Below are positions 9,415 through 16,484 of a stretch of 20,129 nucleotides of DNA, piece by piece; the first letter of the stretch is position 1, and every line of letters begins with the position of its first letter. This DNA comes from DASYVD01 sp050693035 (lineage in GTDB: Bacteria; Actinomycetota; UBA4738; CALAEC01), in the NCBI GenBank assembly GCA_050693035.1, contig JBOGWB010000100.1, positions 1 through 20,129 on the forward strand. Reading direction: 5' to 3'. Below the pieces are notes generated by a model, which saw only the letters and a program-made list of their open reading frames with translations, ran no database searches and was not told the origin of the DNA. Made by a program: the position numbers and the translations under genes.

Positions 9415-10248
9415 ATGGCCTTGGTCGCACAGGTGGACTTCGCAGAAGGCTGGGAGGGAGCGTGGGCGCGCATCGCGGCCTTCCTCCCGAAGTTCGTGGC
9501 GTTCCTTGCAATCCTGATCATCGGCTGGTTCGTGGCGAAGGGGATCGAGAAGATCCTCGACCGCGTCCTCGAACGAGTGGGATTTGACCGGGTGGTCGAG
9601 CGAGGAGGCCTCCGCCGGGCCCTCGAGGGGACCAGGTACGACGCCAGCTCGATCCTGGCCAAGATCGCCTTTTACGCAGCGTTCCTGTTCGTGCTCCAGC
9701 TGGCGTTCGGGCTGTTCGGTCCCAACCCGGTGAGCGACCTCGTCGAGGGGCTGATCGCCTTCCTGCCCCGGATCTTCGTCGCCATCCTGATCGTTGTCAT
9801 CACCGCGTTCGTGGCCACCGGATTGAGGGACATCGTCCAGGCGAGCCTCGGCGGGCTCGACTACGGGCGGATCTTGGCTACCGCGGCGATGGCGCTGGTC
9901 TGGGTGGTGGGCTTGGCTGCCGCCCTGAACCAGATCGAGGTCGCGCCGGAGGTCGTCAACGGCCTGCTGTACGCGATGCTGGCGCTCGTCGTGGGTGTGG
10001 GCATCGTGGCCATCGGGGGCGGCGGGATCCAGCCCATGCGGGACCGTTGGGAACGAGTCCTCGGCCGGATCGAGCGGGAGGCGCCTCGCGTTCGACGGGA
10101 GGCGCAGGGCGCGACCGAGCGTATCGACCTGACCGAGGAGGAGATCCGCCCCGAAACCGCCGGCGGGACGCCGCGGCGCGGCGGATCATCGGCGACCAGT
10201 CGGGGGGGCCGCCGGCGCACCACTCGTCGGACCGAGTCGGGAAGCTAG
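9415..10248 (+). CDS. TM-helix-repeat membrane protein, mechanosensitive-channel-like (CmpX type)
   Basis: 277 residues with about five transmembrane helices (roughly 22-42, 84-102, 113-137, 154-171, 182-201) and a charged, Arg/Gly-rich cytosolic tail (about 207-277). The region FLPKFVAFLAILIIGWFVAK and the later FLPRIFVAILIVVITAFVAT are an internal duplication, each followed by an amphipathic helix ending in a FDRV/LDYGRI-like motif; this is the 'conserved TM helix' repeat (PF05552 type) of CmpX and mechanosensitive-channel-related proteins. The beta domain of true MscS is absent, so a channel role is only inferred. ATG 9415 follows a good AAGGGGGA. The last four bases overlap the convergent gene at 10245. 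Confidence 0.75.
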   Translation: MALVAQVDFAEGWEGAWARIAAFLPKFVAFLAILIIGWFVAKGIEKILDRVLERVGFDRVVERGGLRRALEGTRYDASSILAKIAFYAAFLFVLQLAFGLFGPNPVSDLVEGLIAFLPRIFVAILIVVITAFVATGLRDIVQASLGGLDYGRILATAAMALVWVVGLAAALNQIEVAPEVVNGLLYAMLALVVGVGIVAIGGGGIQPMRDRWERVLGRIEREAPRVRREAQGATERIDLTEEEIRPETAGGTPRRGGSSATSRGGRRRTTRRTESGS

Positions 10249-11405
10249 GCAACCGGGTCGGAAGACGTTTGAGCGTCACGATCGCCGGTCCCCTCGGAAG
10301 ACTTCGGGGAGCGGCGCATAGACCACGGCAGGCGCAGAGCGGCCTCCAAGGGGCCGCGTGAGAAGAACCTGCGCCAGAGCACCGAGGCGAAGGCCACTAC
10401 GAGAGAGAAACGGATCACGCTCATCATGGCGGGGGAGAAATCGCCCCGGATGAACGCCCCCGGCCACAGGGCGAGCGCAACCAGGTGGGCCACATAGATG
10501 GAGAGGGCGAGTTGTCCCATGGCAACCAGTGGCCAGGTGATCCGTGGCCAGCGATCGACCGCAACAAGGGCCAGGCCGAGTACCGCAGCCGCCGATCCCA
10601 TCGAGCCGATAAGCCACAGCGGCATCTGGCTGTGGGGGTCATCAAGGACGAGCTGCAGCCAGGCCGGTCTGGTCTCGGGCACCCCGAGCCAGGCGACGAG
10701 ACCACGAGAAGCGCCCCAGGCGGTGACGGCCACGACCGCCCCGAGGATGACGATGCGCCACCGGACGATCGGGAGCCGTAGGTCCTGGCGACCGAGCCAC
10801 ATGCCGAACAGCAGCGGCGCAGTCCACGTCAGTACCGGATAGGCTCCCGTCAGCAACAGGTCGTTGGCGATCATCAGCGGCGGGTCGGTGATCACTGCCG
10901 TCTGCGCGGTGAACCACTGCGGCTGCCACTGCCATGCACCCAGATAGAGCAACGGGGCGAGCATCGCGATAGCGAGGCCGCCGCCCAGCAGCGCTCGGTC
11001 GCTGAGCGCGACAGCGCTGGCGGCCACCAAGAAAAGGAGGGCGTACTGTTGCAGGATCACCAGAGCACCATGGTCCAGTAGCTGGAGCGCAAGACCAGCC
11101 GGGAGGAGGAGCGCCGCCCGGAACCCGAGCCGTGACCAGACGATGCGTCGGCGAGCAGGTGACCGCTGACTCGCGAGGAGGGTAACTCCCAGTCCAGCAA
11201 GAAGGACGAAAAGAATGGATGCGCGCCCGTCAGGCAAGCCGTACAGGCGGACCAGCGGAGCAGGTCCCGAAACACCTTGACCGAAATGGGACATGGCCAT
11301 GCCAATGATGGCGAGGGCCCGCGCCGCGTCCACCCCCTTGATCCGGCTCAGTGGGACGATCCAACCCCGCTGGGTGTCGGCGTGTCGGTCTTTGGTCGTC
11401 TGCAT
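10245..11405 (-). CDS. DUF418 / DUF1624-type polytopic membrane protein (acyltransferase-like)
   Basis: 386 residues with about ten hydrophobic helices. The N-terminal RIKGVDAARALAIIGMAMSH motif is typical of DUF1624/heparan-alpha-glucosaminide acetyltransferase-like and DUF418 proteins, and the C-terminal FFSRGPLEAALR matches the conserved W/F..GPLE..LR end of DUF418. Such proteins are thought to transfer acyl groups at the membrane, but the substrate is unknown. ATG 11405 is chosen because AGGTGA lies just before it; the GTG at 11429 would add eight residues but has no ribosome binding site. Its 3' end overlaps the convergent gene by four bases. Confidence 0.75.
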   Translation of the reverse strand: MQTTKDRHADTQRGWIVPLSRIKGVDAARALAIIGMAMSHFGQGVSGPAPLVRLYGLPDGRASILFVLLAGLGVTLLASQRSPARRRIVWSRLGFRAALLLPAGLALQLLDHGALVILQQYALLFLVAASAVALSDRALLGGGLAIAMLAPLLYLGAWQWQPQWFTAQTAVITDPPLMIANDLLLTGAYPVLTWTAPLLFGMWLGRQDLRLPIVRWRIVILGAVVAVTAWGASRGLVAWLGVPETRPAWLQLVLDDPHSQMPLWLIGSMGSAAAVLGLALVAVDRWPRITWPLVAMGQLALSIYVAHLVALALWPGAFIRGDFSPAMMSVIRFSLVVAFASVLWRRFFSRGPLEAALRLPWSMRRSPKSSEGTGDRDAQTSSDPVA

Positions 11406-11464
11406 CCCGTCACCTGGCGGCCGTGCCACCGTGAAGAATGGTCGTCGATGGGTCGCTGCGCGCG

Positions 11465-11493
11465 AACCTAGTCCCCTCCTTCCGGGCTGTCCA
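11465..11493 (-). promoter_or_regulatory. putative sigma-70-type promoter of the DUF418 gene
   Basis: On the minus strand TGGACA (11488-11493), a 17-base spacer and TAGGTT (11465-11470) form an acceptable -35/-10 pair about 60 bases before the preferred ATG at 11405. Seen by eye only. Confidence 0.35.
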
Positions 11494-11559
11494 GATGCGG
11501 AAACAGGAGAGAATACCGCGCTACGAGTGCAGTGAGGTCGGCAAGCGGGCGGGGGAGAG

Positions 11560-11860
11560 CTAGTCGCGGGGAGGTCGTTCGTGGCGCCGCCATCCGACGA
11601 TCGTCCGGCCCACCGACCAGGCGAGCGTGACGGCTAGGGTCAGGCTGGCGAACAGGGCGATCAGGATCAGGGCGGCGTTTCCCGAGCGGAAGGCGAACCG
11701 CGCCAACAGGACCGCGGCGGCCACGGCAACCACGCTCAAGAGGAGACCGTCAACATGCGCCGGAGGAACGGGTCTCGTTCCTCGACGGGCGGCCCAGCCG
11801 CCTGATGAACCCGACTCCCAGCCACAGGAGGGCGACGATGGCGATGAGCCTCAGCACCAT
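11560..11860 (-). pseudogene. frameshifted second copy of the small three-helix membrane protein
   Basis: From ATG 11858-11860 (GATGAGG Shine-Dalgarno) the frame reads MVLRLIAIVALLWLGV and on to a TGA after 36 codons. The homologous C-terminal half continues one base out of frame: LLLSVVAVAAAVLLARFAFR, then SGNAALILIALFASLTLAV, ending at TAG (11560-11562). Together the halves align end to end with the intact 101-residue protein at 8959-9264 (RF.xRSGNAAL shared). The shift lies in the GC-rich linker, around 11750-11800; the total length of 301 bases is one more than a multiple of three. Either a decayed gene or a single-base assembly error. Confidence 0.7.
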
Positions 11861-11903
11861 GACCTCATCCGAAGGAGATCGCCTCGGGGGCCGGGCCCCA
11901 AGG

Positions 11904-12377
11904 TCAGCGCTCCAACCGGACGGAGTCGCCCAGTTGGACGCCGTGCCGCTCGAAGAATCCCCGGTTGACCTCGACCGCGCCGACCCACGACACGCCGGGG
12001 TCGTAGTGAGGACAGGGATCCTCCGGGCACGGTTCCATGTCCAGGATGGCTCCGATCCGGCCGTCCTCCCCCCACACCGCCAGGGACAGCGGGATCAGGG
12101 TGTCCTTCATCCAGAACGTGCCGGGACGAGGCTCCTGGTGGAGGAACACCATCCCCGCCTCCGGGGGCAGTTCCTCTCGAAACATCAGGCCCCGGGTCTG
12201 TTCCTCTGGTTCGTCGGCAAGCTCGACGCGCACCCGGACCTCGCCGGGCCCGGTCTGGATGACCAGGCTGGCCTCTCCGTAGGAGGGCTCGGGGATGCCG
12301 TCGGCGGGGGAGGGCCGCGGCGAGCAGGCCCCCAGCGCGAACATGCCCGCGAGAACGGCGATCGCTGGTCGACCCAT
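11904..12377 (-). CDS. DUF192 family lipoprotein
   Basis: 157 residues. A lipoprotein signal (MGRPAIAVLAGMFALGACS) places Cys18 in a lipobox LGAC, so the mature protein is probably anchored to the outer face of the membrane. The DUF192 domain fills about residues 40-155: EEQTRGLMFREELPPEAGMV, FWMKDTLIPLSLAV and the C-terminal VEVNRGFFERHGVQLGDSV are the conserved blocks. The insert EPCPEDPCPHYDPG has two extra cysteines. The biochemical function of DUF192 is unknown. The ATG at 12377 is preferred (AGAGG eight bases upstream, proper signal peptide) to ATG 12395. It is divergent from tRNA-Thr. Confidence 0.88.
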   Translation of the reverse strand: MGRPAIAVLAGMFALGACSPRPSPADGIPEPSYGEASLVIQTGPGEVRVRVELADEPEEQTRGLMFREELPPEAGMVFLHQEPRPGTFWMKDTLIPLSLAVWGEDGRIGAILDMEPCPEDPCPHYDPGVSWVGAVEVNRGFFERHGVQLGDSVRLER

Positions 12378-12405
12378 CGGATCAGCCTCTATCATGTCGT
12401 CTGCC

Positions 12406-12478
12406 GCTGGAGTAGCTCAGTCGGCAGAGCACCGCCATGGTAAGGCGGGGGTCGTGGGTTCGATTCCCACCTCCAGCT
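12406..12478 (+). tRNA. tRNA-Thr (GGT)
   Basis: Acceptor GCTGGAG (12406-12412) pairs with CTCCAGC (12471-12477), discriminator T12478. Anticodon stem CCGCC/GGCGG encloses ATGGTAA with anticodon GGT at 12439-12441; T arm GTGGG-TTCGATT-CCCAC. CCA not encoded. TATCAT at 12390-12395 may be its -10 box. The tRNA-Thr/tRNA-Met pair ahead of rpmG is conserved in actinobacteria. Confidence 0.96.
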
Positions 12479-12484
12479 CCCGGC

Positions 12485-12514
12485 GTGCCGCGCCCCGCTG
12501 ACGGGCGATAGACT
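12485..12514 (+). promoter_or_regulatory. putative promoter of tRNA-Met and tuf
   Basis: GTGCCG (12485-12490), an 18-base spacer and TAGACT (12509-12514) lie 11 bases before the tRNA. The layout equals that of the tRNA-Trp promoter (TTGCCG-N18-TATACT), which supports it. Confidence 0.4.
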
Positions 12515-12525
12515 TTCGGTCGACA

Positions 12526-12597
12526 GGCGGGGTAGCTCAGTGGCAGAGCAAGCGGCTCATAATCGCTGTGTCGGCGGTTCGAATCCGCCCCCCGCTA
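12526..12597 (+). tRNA. tRNA-Met (CAT), elongator type
   Basis: Acceptor GGCGGGG (12526-12532) pairs with CCCCGCT (12590-12596) with a G-U first pair; discriminator A12597. Anticodon stem AGCGG/TCGCT with loop CTCATAA, anticodon CAT at 12558-12560; T arm GGCGG-TTCGAAT-CCGCC. The three G-C pairs of initiator tRNA are missing in the anticodon stem, so this is elongator Met; a lysidine-modified tRNA-Ile2 cannot be excluded from sequence alone. Confidence 0.92.
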
Positions 12598-12624
12598 CGG
12601 GCAGAGGGTGAGAGGAGAGGAAGG

Positions 12625-13809
12625 ATGGGCAAGCAGAAGTTCGAGCGGACCAAGCCTCACATCAACATCGGGACCATCGGGCATATCGACCACGGCAAGA
12701 CCACCCTGACCGCGGCCATCACCAAGTGCCTCGCGGAGAAGGGCCTGGCCGACTTCACCCCCTTCGAGCAGATCGACAAGGCTCCGGAGGAGAAGGAGCG
12801 GGGGATTACGATCAACATCGCCCACGTGGAGTACCAGACCGACAAGCGACACTACGCCCACGTGGACTGCCCCGGGCACCACGACTACATCAAGAACATG
12901 ATCACCGGGGCGGCGCAGATGGACGGGGCCATCCTGGTGGTCTCGGCGGCCGACGGGCCCATGCCCCAGACCAAGGAGCACGTCCTCCTGGCCCGCCAGG
13001 TGAACGTGCCCTACATCGTGGTGGCTCTGAACAAGGTGGACATGGTGGACGACCCCGAGCTCCTCGACCTGGTGGAGCTGGAGGTCCGAGAGCTGCTCAC
13101 CAACTACGAGTTCCCCGGCGACGAGGCACCGGTGGTGCGGGTGTCGGCGCTCAAGGCGCTCGAGGGCGACGAGCAGGCGAAAGAGCAGATCTTCGAGCTC
13201 CTCAATGCGTGTGACACCTATGTCCCCGAGCCGGTCAGAGACGTGGACAAGCCCTTCCTCATGCCGATCGAGGACGTGTTCACCATCACCGGACGGGGCA
13301 CCGTGGTCACCGGGAGGGTGGAGCGAGGGACCCTCAAGAAGATGGAGGAGGTCGAGATCGTCGGACTCCGGGAAACCCGGAAGACCGTGGCCACCGACCT
13401 CGAGATGTTCCGCAAGCTCCTGGACGATGTCCAGGCCGGAGACAACGTGGGAGTGCTGCTCCGGGGCATCGACCACGACGACGTGGAGCGAGGGATGGTC
13501 CTGGCCAAGCCGGGCTCGATCACTCCCCACACCAAGTTCGAGGCCCAGGTCTACGTCTTGGCGAAGGATGAGGGGGGCCGGCACACCCCCTTCTTCCAGG
13601 GCTACCAGCCTCAGTTCTACTTCCGGACCACCGACGTCACCGGCAAGACCCAGCTCCCGGATGGAGTGGAGATGGTGATGCCGGGGGACAACACCACCAT
13701 GACGGTGGAGCTGCAGAAGCCCATCGCAATGGAAGAGGGGCTTCGGTTCGCCATCCGGGAGGGTGGCCGAACGGTCGGGGCCGGCCAGGTCACGAAGGTA
13801 GTCGAGTAG
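12625..13809 (+). CDS. tuf: translation elongation factor EF-Tu
   Basis: 394-residue GTPase that carries aminoacyl-tRNA to the ribosome. G1 GHIDHGKT at 19-26, the switch I block ERGITI near 58-63, G3 DCPGH at 81-85 with catalytic His85, G4 NKVD at 136-139 and G5 VSALKA are all present; domains 2 and 3 are complete (FTITGRGTVVTGRVERG, GGRHTPFF, FYFRTTDVTG, GGRTVGAG). The start is ATG 12625 behind GGAGAGGAAGG; the frame is open farther upstream into tRNA-Met, which is chance. Residue 86 is His where EF-Tu normally has Ala (PGHADY). The gene is placed before rpmG as in Thermus or Firmicutes, not in a str operon. Confidence 0.97.
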   Translation: MGKQKFERTKPHINIGTIGHIDHGKTTLTAAITKCLAEKGLADFTPFEQIDKAPEEKERGITINIAHVEYQTDKRHYAHVDCPGHHDYIKNMITGAAQMDGAILVVSAADGPMPQTKEHVLLARQVNVPYIVVALNKVDMVDDPELLDLVELEVRELLTNYEFPGDEAPVVRVSALKALEGDEQAKEQIFELLNACDTYVPEPVRDVDKPFLMPIEDVFTITGRGTVVTGRVERGTLKKMEEVEIVGLRETRKTVATDLEMFRKLLDDVQAGDNVGVLLRGIDHDDVERGMVLAKPGSITPHTKFEAQVYVLAKDEGGRHTPFFQGYQPQFYFRTTDVTGKTQLPDGVEMVMPGDNTTMTVELQKPIAMEEGLRFAIREGGRTVGAGQVTKVVE

Positions 13810-13818
13810 ACCAGTCAC

Positions 13819-13846
13819 GGGGCGGGCGGCCAGCCCCGCCCGCCCC
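13819..13846 (+). terminator. GC-rich hairpin between tuf and rpmG (no T tract)
   Basis: GGGGCGGGCGG (13819-13829) and CCGCCCGCCCC (13836-13846) form a perfect 11-bp stem with the loop CCAGCC. It is followed by AGGGAAGG, not by T residues, so it may act as a U-less terminator, an attenuator or a 3'-end stabiliser that makes tuf mRNA more abundant than rpmG mRNA. Confidence 0.6.
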
Positions 13847-13861
13847 AGGGAAGGAACCGCG

Positions 13862-14026
13862 TTGCCCAAGTCGGATAATCGACCGAAGATCACCATGGCT
13901 TGCACCGAGTGCAAGCGGCGGAACTATACGAGCGTGAAGAGCCGGCTCAACGATCGGGACCGGATCGAGCTCCGCAAGTACTGCCGCTGGTGCCGGCAGC
14001 ACACTCTGCACCGGGAGACGCGGTAG
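13862..14026 (+). CDS. rpmG: 50S ribosomal protein L33
   Basis: 54-residue ribosomal protein of the large subunit, of the zinc-binding (C+) type. The protein reads (M)PKSDNRPKIT, then MACTECKRRNYTSVKSR, and ends CRWCRQHTLHRETR; the two CxxC pairs (CTEC, CRWC) are the zinc ligands and HTLHRETR is the standard L33 end. The start is taken as TTG 13862 behind GGAAGGA, because the NRPKIT segment is conserved in L33 and lies upstream of the only ATG (13895). It follows the strong hairpin after tuf, and aidB starts ten bases after its stop. Confidence 0.93.
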   Translation: MPKSDNRPKITMACTECKRRNYTSVKSRLNDRDRIELRKYCRWCRQHTLHRETR

Positions 14027-14036
14027 GGGGGCGCTG

Positions 14037-15674
14037 ATGGGCGGCTCGACCCACGAGGTCACCAACCAGCCGCCACCCCTCGAGAACATCAACCTGTTCG
14101 AGCAGGACCCGGCGCTGGTGGAGGCGGTCCGTCGGGAGGGAGCCGCCTGGGCCGAACCCGACCTCATCGCCCTGGGGAAACTGGCCGGCACCACGGAGGT
14201 TCTGGGGTGGGGTGAGGAAGCGAACCGCCACGCTCCGTCCCTTCGCAGCCACGACCGGTTCGGCCACCGGATCGACGAGGTCGAGTTCCACCCCGCGTGG
14301 CACCGCCTGATGGCCCTCTCCGTTGAGCACGGGGTCCACGCGATGCCCTGGCGGGACCCTCGCGACGGCGCTCATGCCGTCCGGGCCGCGATGATGATCC
14401 TGGTCAGCGAGGTCGAGGCGGGGCACGGCTGTCCGATCTCCATGACCTACGCAGCGGTGCCTGCGCTTCGCGTCGAGCCCACCCTGGCCGGGGAGTGGGA
14501 GCCCCGCCTCACCTCCCTCACCTACGATCCGCGTCTGGTCTCGCCGGCACGGAAGGCGGGGGCGTTGTGCGGGATGGCCATGACCGAGAAGCAGGGCGGG
14601 TCCGACGTCCGGGCCAACACCACCCACGCCGAGCGGGTGGCCGATGGTGAGTACGTCCTCACGGGGCACAAGTGGTTCTGCTCCGCGCCCACGTCCGACG
14701 CCTTCCTCGTGCTGTCCCAGTCCCTCGCCGGCCTCTCGTGCTTCCTCCTGCCCCGCGTGATGCCCGACGGGACGCGCAACGCGTTCCACATCCAGCGGCT
14801 CAAGGACAAGCTCGGCAACCGCTCCAACGCCTCCGCGGAGATCGAGCTCGACGGCGCGTGGGCCCGCCTGGTGGGGGAGGAGGGCCGGGGTGTGCAGACC
14901 ATCATCGAGATGGTCAACCACACCCGGCTCGACTGCGTCCTCGGCTCGACCGCGCTGGTCCGACGGGCAGTGGCCGAGGCCACCCACCATGCCGCCCACC
15001 GGACCGCGTTCGGGAGGTTGCTGATCGACCAGCCGCTGATGCGGAACGTCCTGGCCGACCTGTGCGTCGAGTCCGAAGCCGCCACGCTCACCGCGATGCG
15101 TCTGGCCCGGGCGGTGGACGAAGCCTCCTCCTCCGAGGAAGCTTCCGCCCTGAAGCGGCTCGGCGTGGCGGTGGGCAAGTACTACGTGTGCAAGGCCGCC
15201 GTGGGGGTGGTGGCCGAGGCGCTGGAGTGCCTGGGAGGGAACGGTTTCGTCGAGGAGTCGGGGATGCCCCGCCTCTATCGAGAGACTCCGCTGAACTCCA
15301 TCTGGGAGGGTTCGGGGAACGTGAACGCCCTCGACGTGTTGCGGATCCTGACCAAGTTCCCCCAGGCGCTGGAGGCTTTCTTCGGCGAGGTCGACGGTGC
15401 CGCCGGAGGAGATCACCGACTCGACGCCCACGTCGCCGGGCTGAAGCGGAAGCTCCGGGACCCCAGTGGCCTCGAGGCCGAGGCGCGGCGGATCGCCGAG
15501 GACCTCGCTCTGGCGCTCCAGGGATCGTTGGTCGTCCGGTACTCACCGCCGGAGGTCGCCGACGCGTTCTGCGCGTCCCGCCTGGGAAGCGAGGGCGGCA
15601 GGGCCTACGGAACCCTGCCGGCCGGCACGCGCTTCGAGGCGATCGTCGATCGCCACCGTCCGCGGCTCGGCTAG
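14037..15674 (+). CDS. aidB: AidB-type acyl-CoA dehydrogenase (alkylation response flavoprotein)
   Basis: 545-residue FAD protein of the AidB branch of the acyl-CoA dehydrogenases. The N-terminus THEVTNQPPPLENINLF is the AidB hallmark; MTEKQGGSDVRANTT (182-196) is the flavin-contacting motif, and SIWEGSGNVNALDVLRIL (421-438) the C-terminal active-site/flavin block. A C-terminal extension (about 450-545), which in E. coli AidB helps bind DNA, is present. E. coli AidB is induced by alkylating agents and protects DNA by an unclear mechanism. The ATG lies ten bases after rpmG behind GGGGGG, so it is probably cotranscribed with tuf-rpmG. The 3' end overlaps the convergent regulator gene by four bases. 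No ada or alkB gene is in the window. Confidence 0.9.
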   Translation: MGGSTHEVTNQPPPLENINLFEQDPALVEAVRREGAAWAEPDLIALGKLAGTTEVLGWGEEANRHAPSLRSHDRFGHRIDEVEFHPAWHRLMALSVEHGVHAMPWRDPRDGAHAVRAAMMILVSEVEAGHGCPISMTYAAVPALRVEPTLAGEWEPRLTSLTYDPRLVSPARKAGALCGMAMTEKQGGSDVRANTTHAERVADGEYVLTGHKWFCSAPTSDAFLVLSQSLAGLSCFLLPRVMPDGTRNAFHIQRLKDKLGNRSNASAEIELDGAWARLVGEEGRGVQTIIEMVNHTRLDCVLGSTALVRRAVAEATHHAAHRTAFGRLLIDQPLMRNVLADLCVESEAATLTAMRLARAVDEASSSEEASALKRLGVAVGKYYVCKAAVGVVAEALECLGGNGFVEESGMPRLYRETPLNSIWEGSGNVNALDVLRILTKFPQALEAFFGEVDGAAGGDHRLDAHVAGLKRKLRDPSGLEAEARRIAEDLALALQGSLVVRYSPPEVADAFCASRLGSEGGRAYGTLPAGTRFEAIVDRHRPRLG

Positions 15675-16372
15675 CGGGCGGGTCCGGCGGGACGCTGGTC
15701 CTCCGCCTCCAACCGGACCTTCCCGTAGCGCACCGCCTCGGCCAGCGCCTCGAGCCGCGACCGCACCCGAAGCTTGGTGAGGATGTTCTGGACGTGAGTC
15801 CGGAGGGTGTGCCTGCTGATCCCCAGGATCGCCGCGATCTCTTCCTGAGAGAGTCCGTCGGCCATCCGCTGAAGGATCTCCGTCTCCCGAGGGGTCAGCC
15901 GCTCGACCCGTGCCCGGGCCACCTTCGCGGCCTCCCGTCGCTGGTGGAACCGTTGGAGCAACCGGTCAGCCTCCTCCGGTTCCACGAGGGGACGGCCCTC
16001 GAAGGCGGCCCGGATCGCCCGAGCCACCTCTTTCATGGGGCGGTCCTTCAACAGGTATCCTGCCGCACCGGCTTCCAGGGCTCGCCCCATGAGAGCGTCG
16101 CTCTCGTGCGCGCTGAGCATGATCACCCTGACCTCGGGCCGGGCCATGAGGATCTCCCTGGTAGCGGCGATACCGTCCTTGTGTGGCATCTCCAGATCCA
16201 TCAGCACCACGTCCGCCCCGCTGCCAGAGGCCATCTCGACGGCTGCGTTCCCGTCCGTGGCGATCCCCACCACTTTCATCCCGTCTTCGAGATCGATGGC
16301 GGTCCGGATGGCCTCGGCGAAGGTCCGGTGATCGTCGGCGATGAGCACCCGGATGGTGCGCTTCCGCGGCAT
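15671..16372 (-). CDS. NarL/LuxR-family two-component response regulator (orphan)
   Basis: 233 residues: a receiver domain (about 5-125) with the acidic pair Asp13/Asp14, phospho-acceptor Asp59 in VLMDLEMP, Ser87 and Lys109 (LLKD), then a linker of about 30 residues and a LuxR-type helix-turn-helix (about 157-215: LTPRETEILQRMADGLSQEE, followed by IAAILGISRHTLRTHVQNIL). All phosphorylation residues are present, so it should be a normal phosphorylated DNA-binding regulator. No histidine kinase is encoded in the window. The gene is read against its neighbours, divergent from hadA with 112 bases between the starts, so it could act on that shared region. No Shine-Dalgarno is evident. Confidence 0.9.
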   Translation of the reverse strand: MPRKRTIRVLIADDHRTFAEAIRTAIDLEDGMKVVGIATDGNAAVEMASGSGADVVLMDLEMPHKDGIAATREILMARPEVRVIMLSAHESDALMGRALEAGAAGYLLKDRPMKEVARAIRAAFEGRPLVEPEEADRLLQRFHQRREAAKVARARVERLTPRETEILQRMADGLSQEEIAAILGISRHTLRTHVQNILTKLRVRSRLEALAEAVRYGKVRLEAEDQRPAGPAR

Positions 16373-16447
16373 GACCCGTCGATGCTACGCAGCGTGGGGG
16401 GCCGGTTCCAGCACACTCCGCTGAAGGCTGGGCACCGAGGAGAACGC

Positions 16448-16478
16448 TTGGCCGATCCTCGGGTTCTCGGGGTACGCT
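16448..16478 (+). promoter_or_regulatory. putative leaderless promoter of hadA
   Basis: TTGGCC (16448-16453), a 19-base spacer and TACGCT (16473-16478) are followed by exactly six bases and then the hadA ATG, so transcription would begin at or next to the start codon. No Shine-Dalgarno is seen, in agreement with a leaderless mRNA. Confidence 0.5.
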
Positions 16479-16484
16479 TTCGTC

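Noticed and set aside
11406..11429. GTG 11429 as start of the DUF418 gene
   Set aside because: No ribosome binding site before it, while ATG 11405 has AGGTGA at good spacing.
12568..12624. Upstream in-frame start that would lengthen EF-Tu by 19 residues
   Set aside because: It lies inside tRNA-Met, and the standard EF-Tu N-terminus and a strong Shine-Dalgarno fit ATG 12625.
13947..15431. Open frame of 494 codons on the minus strand opposite aidB
   Set aside because: Composition is His/Gly/Asp/Gln-rich without domain motifs; it is the usual antisense shadow of a high-GC gene. The same holds for the long antisense frames opposite nuoL-nuoM (923-1915, 2856-4154), tuf (12595-13914) and htpX/M23 (6053-7828).
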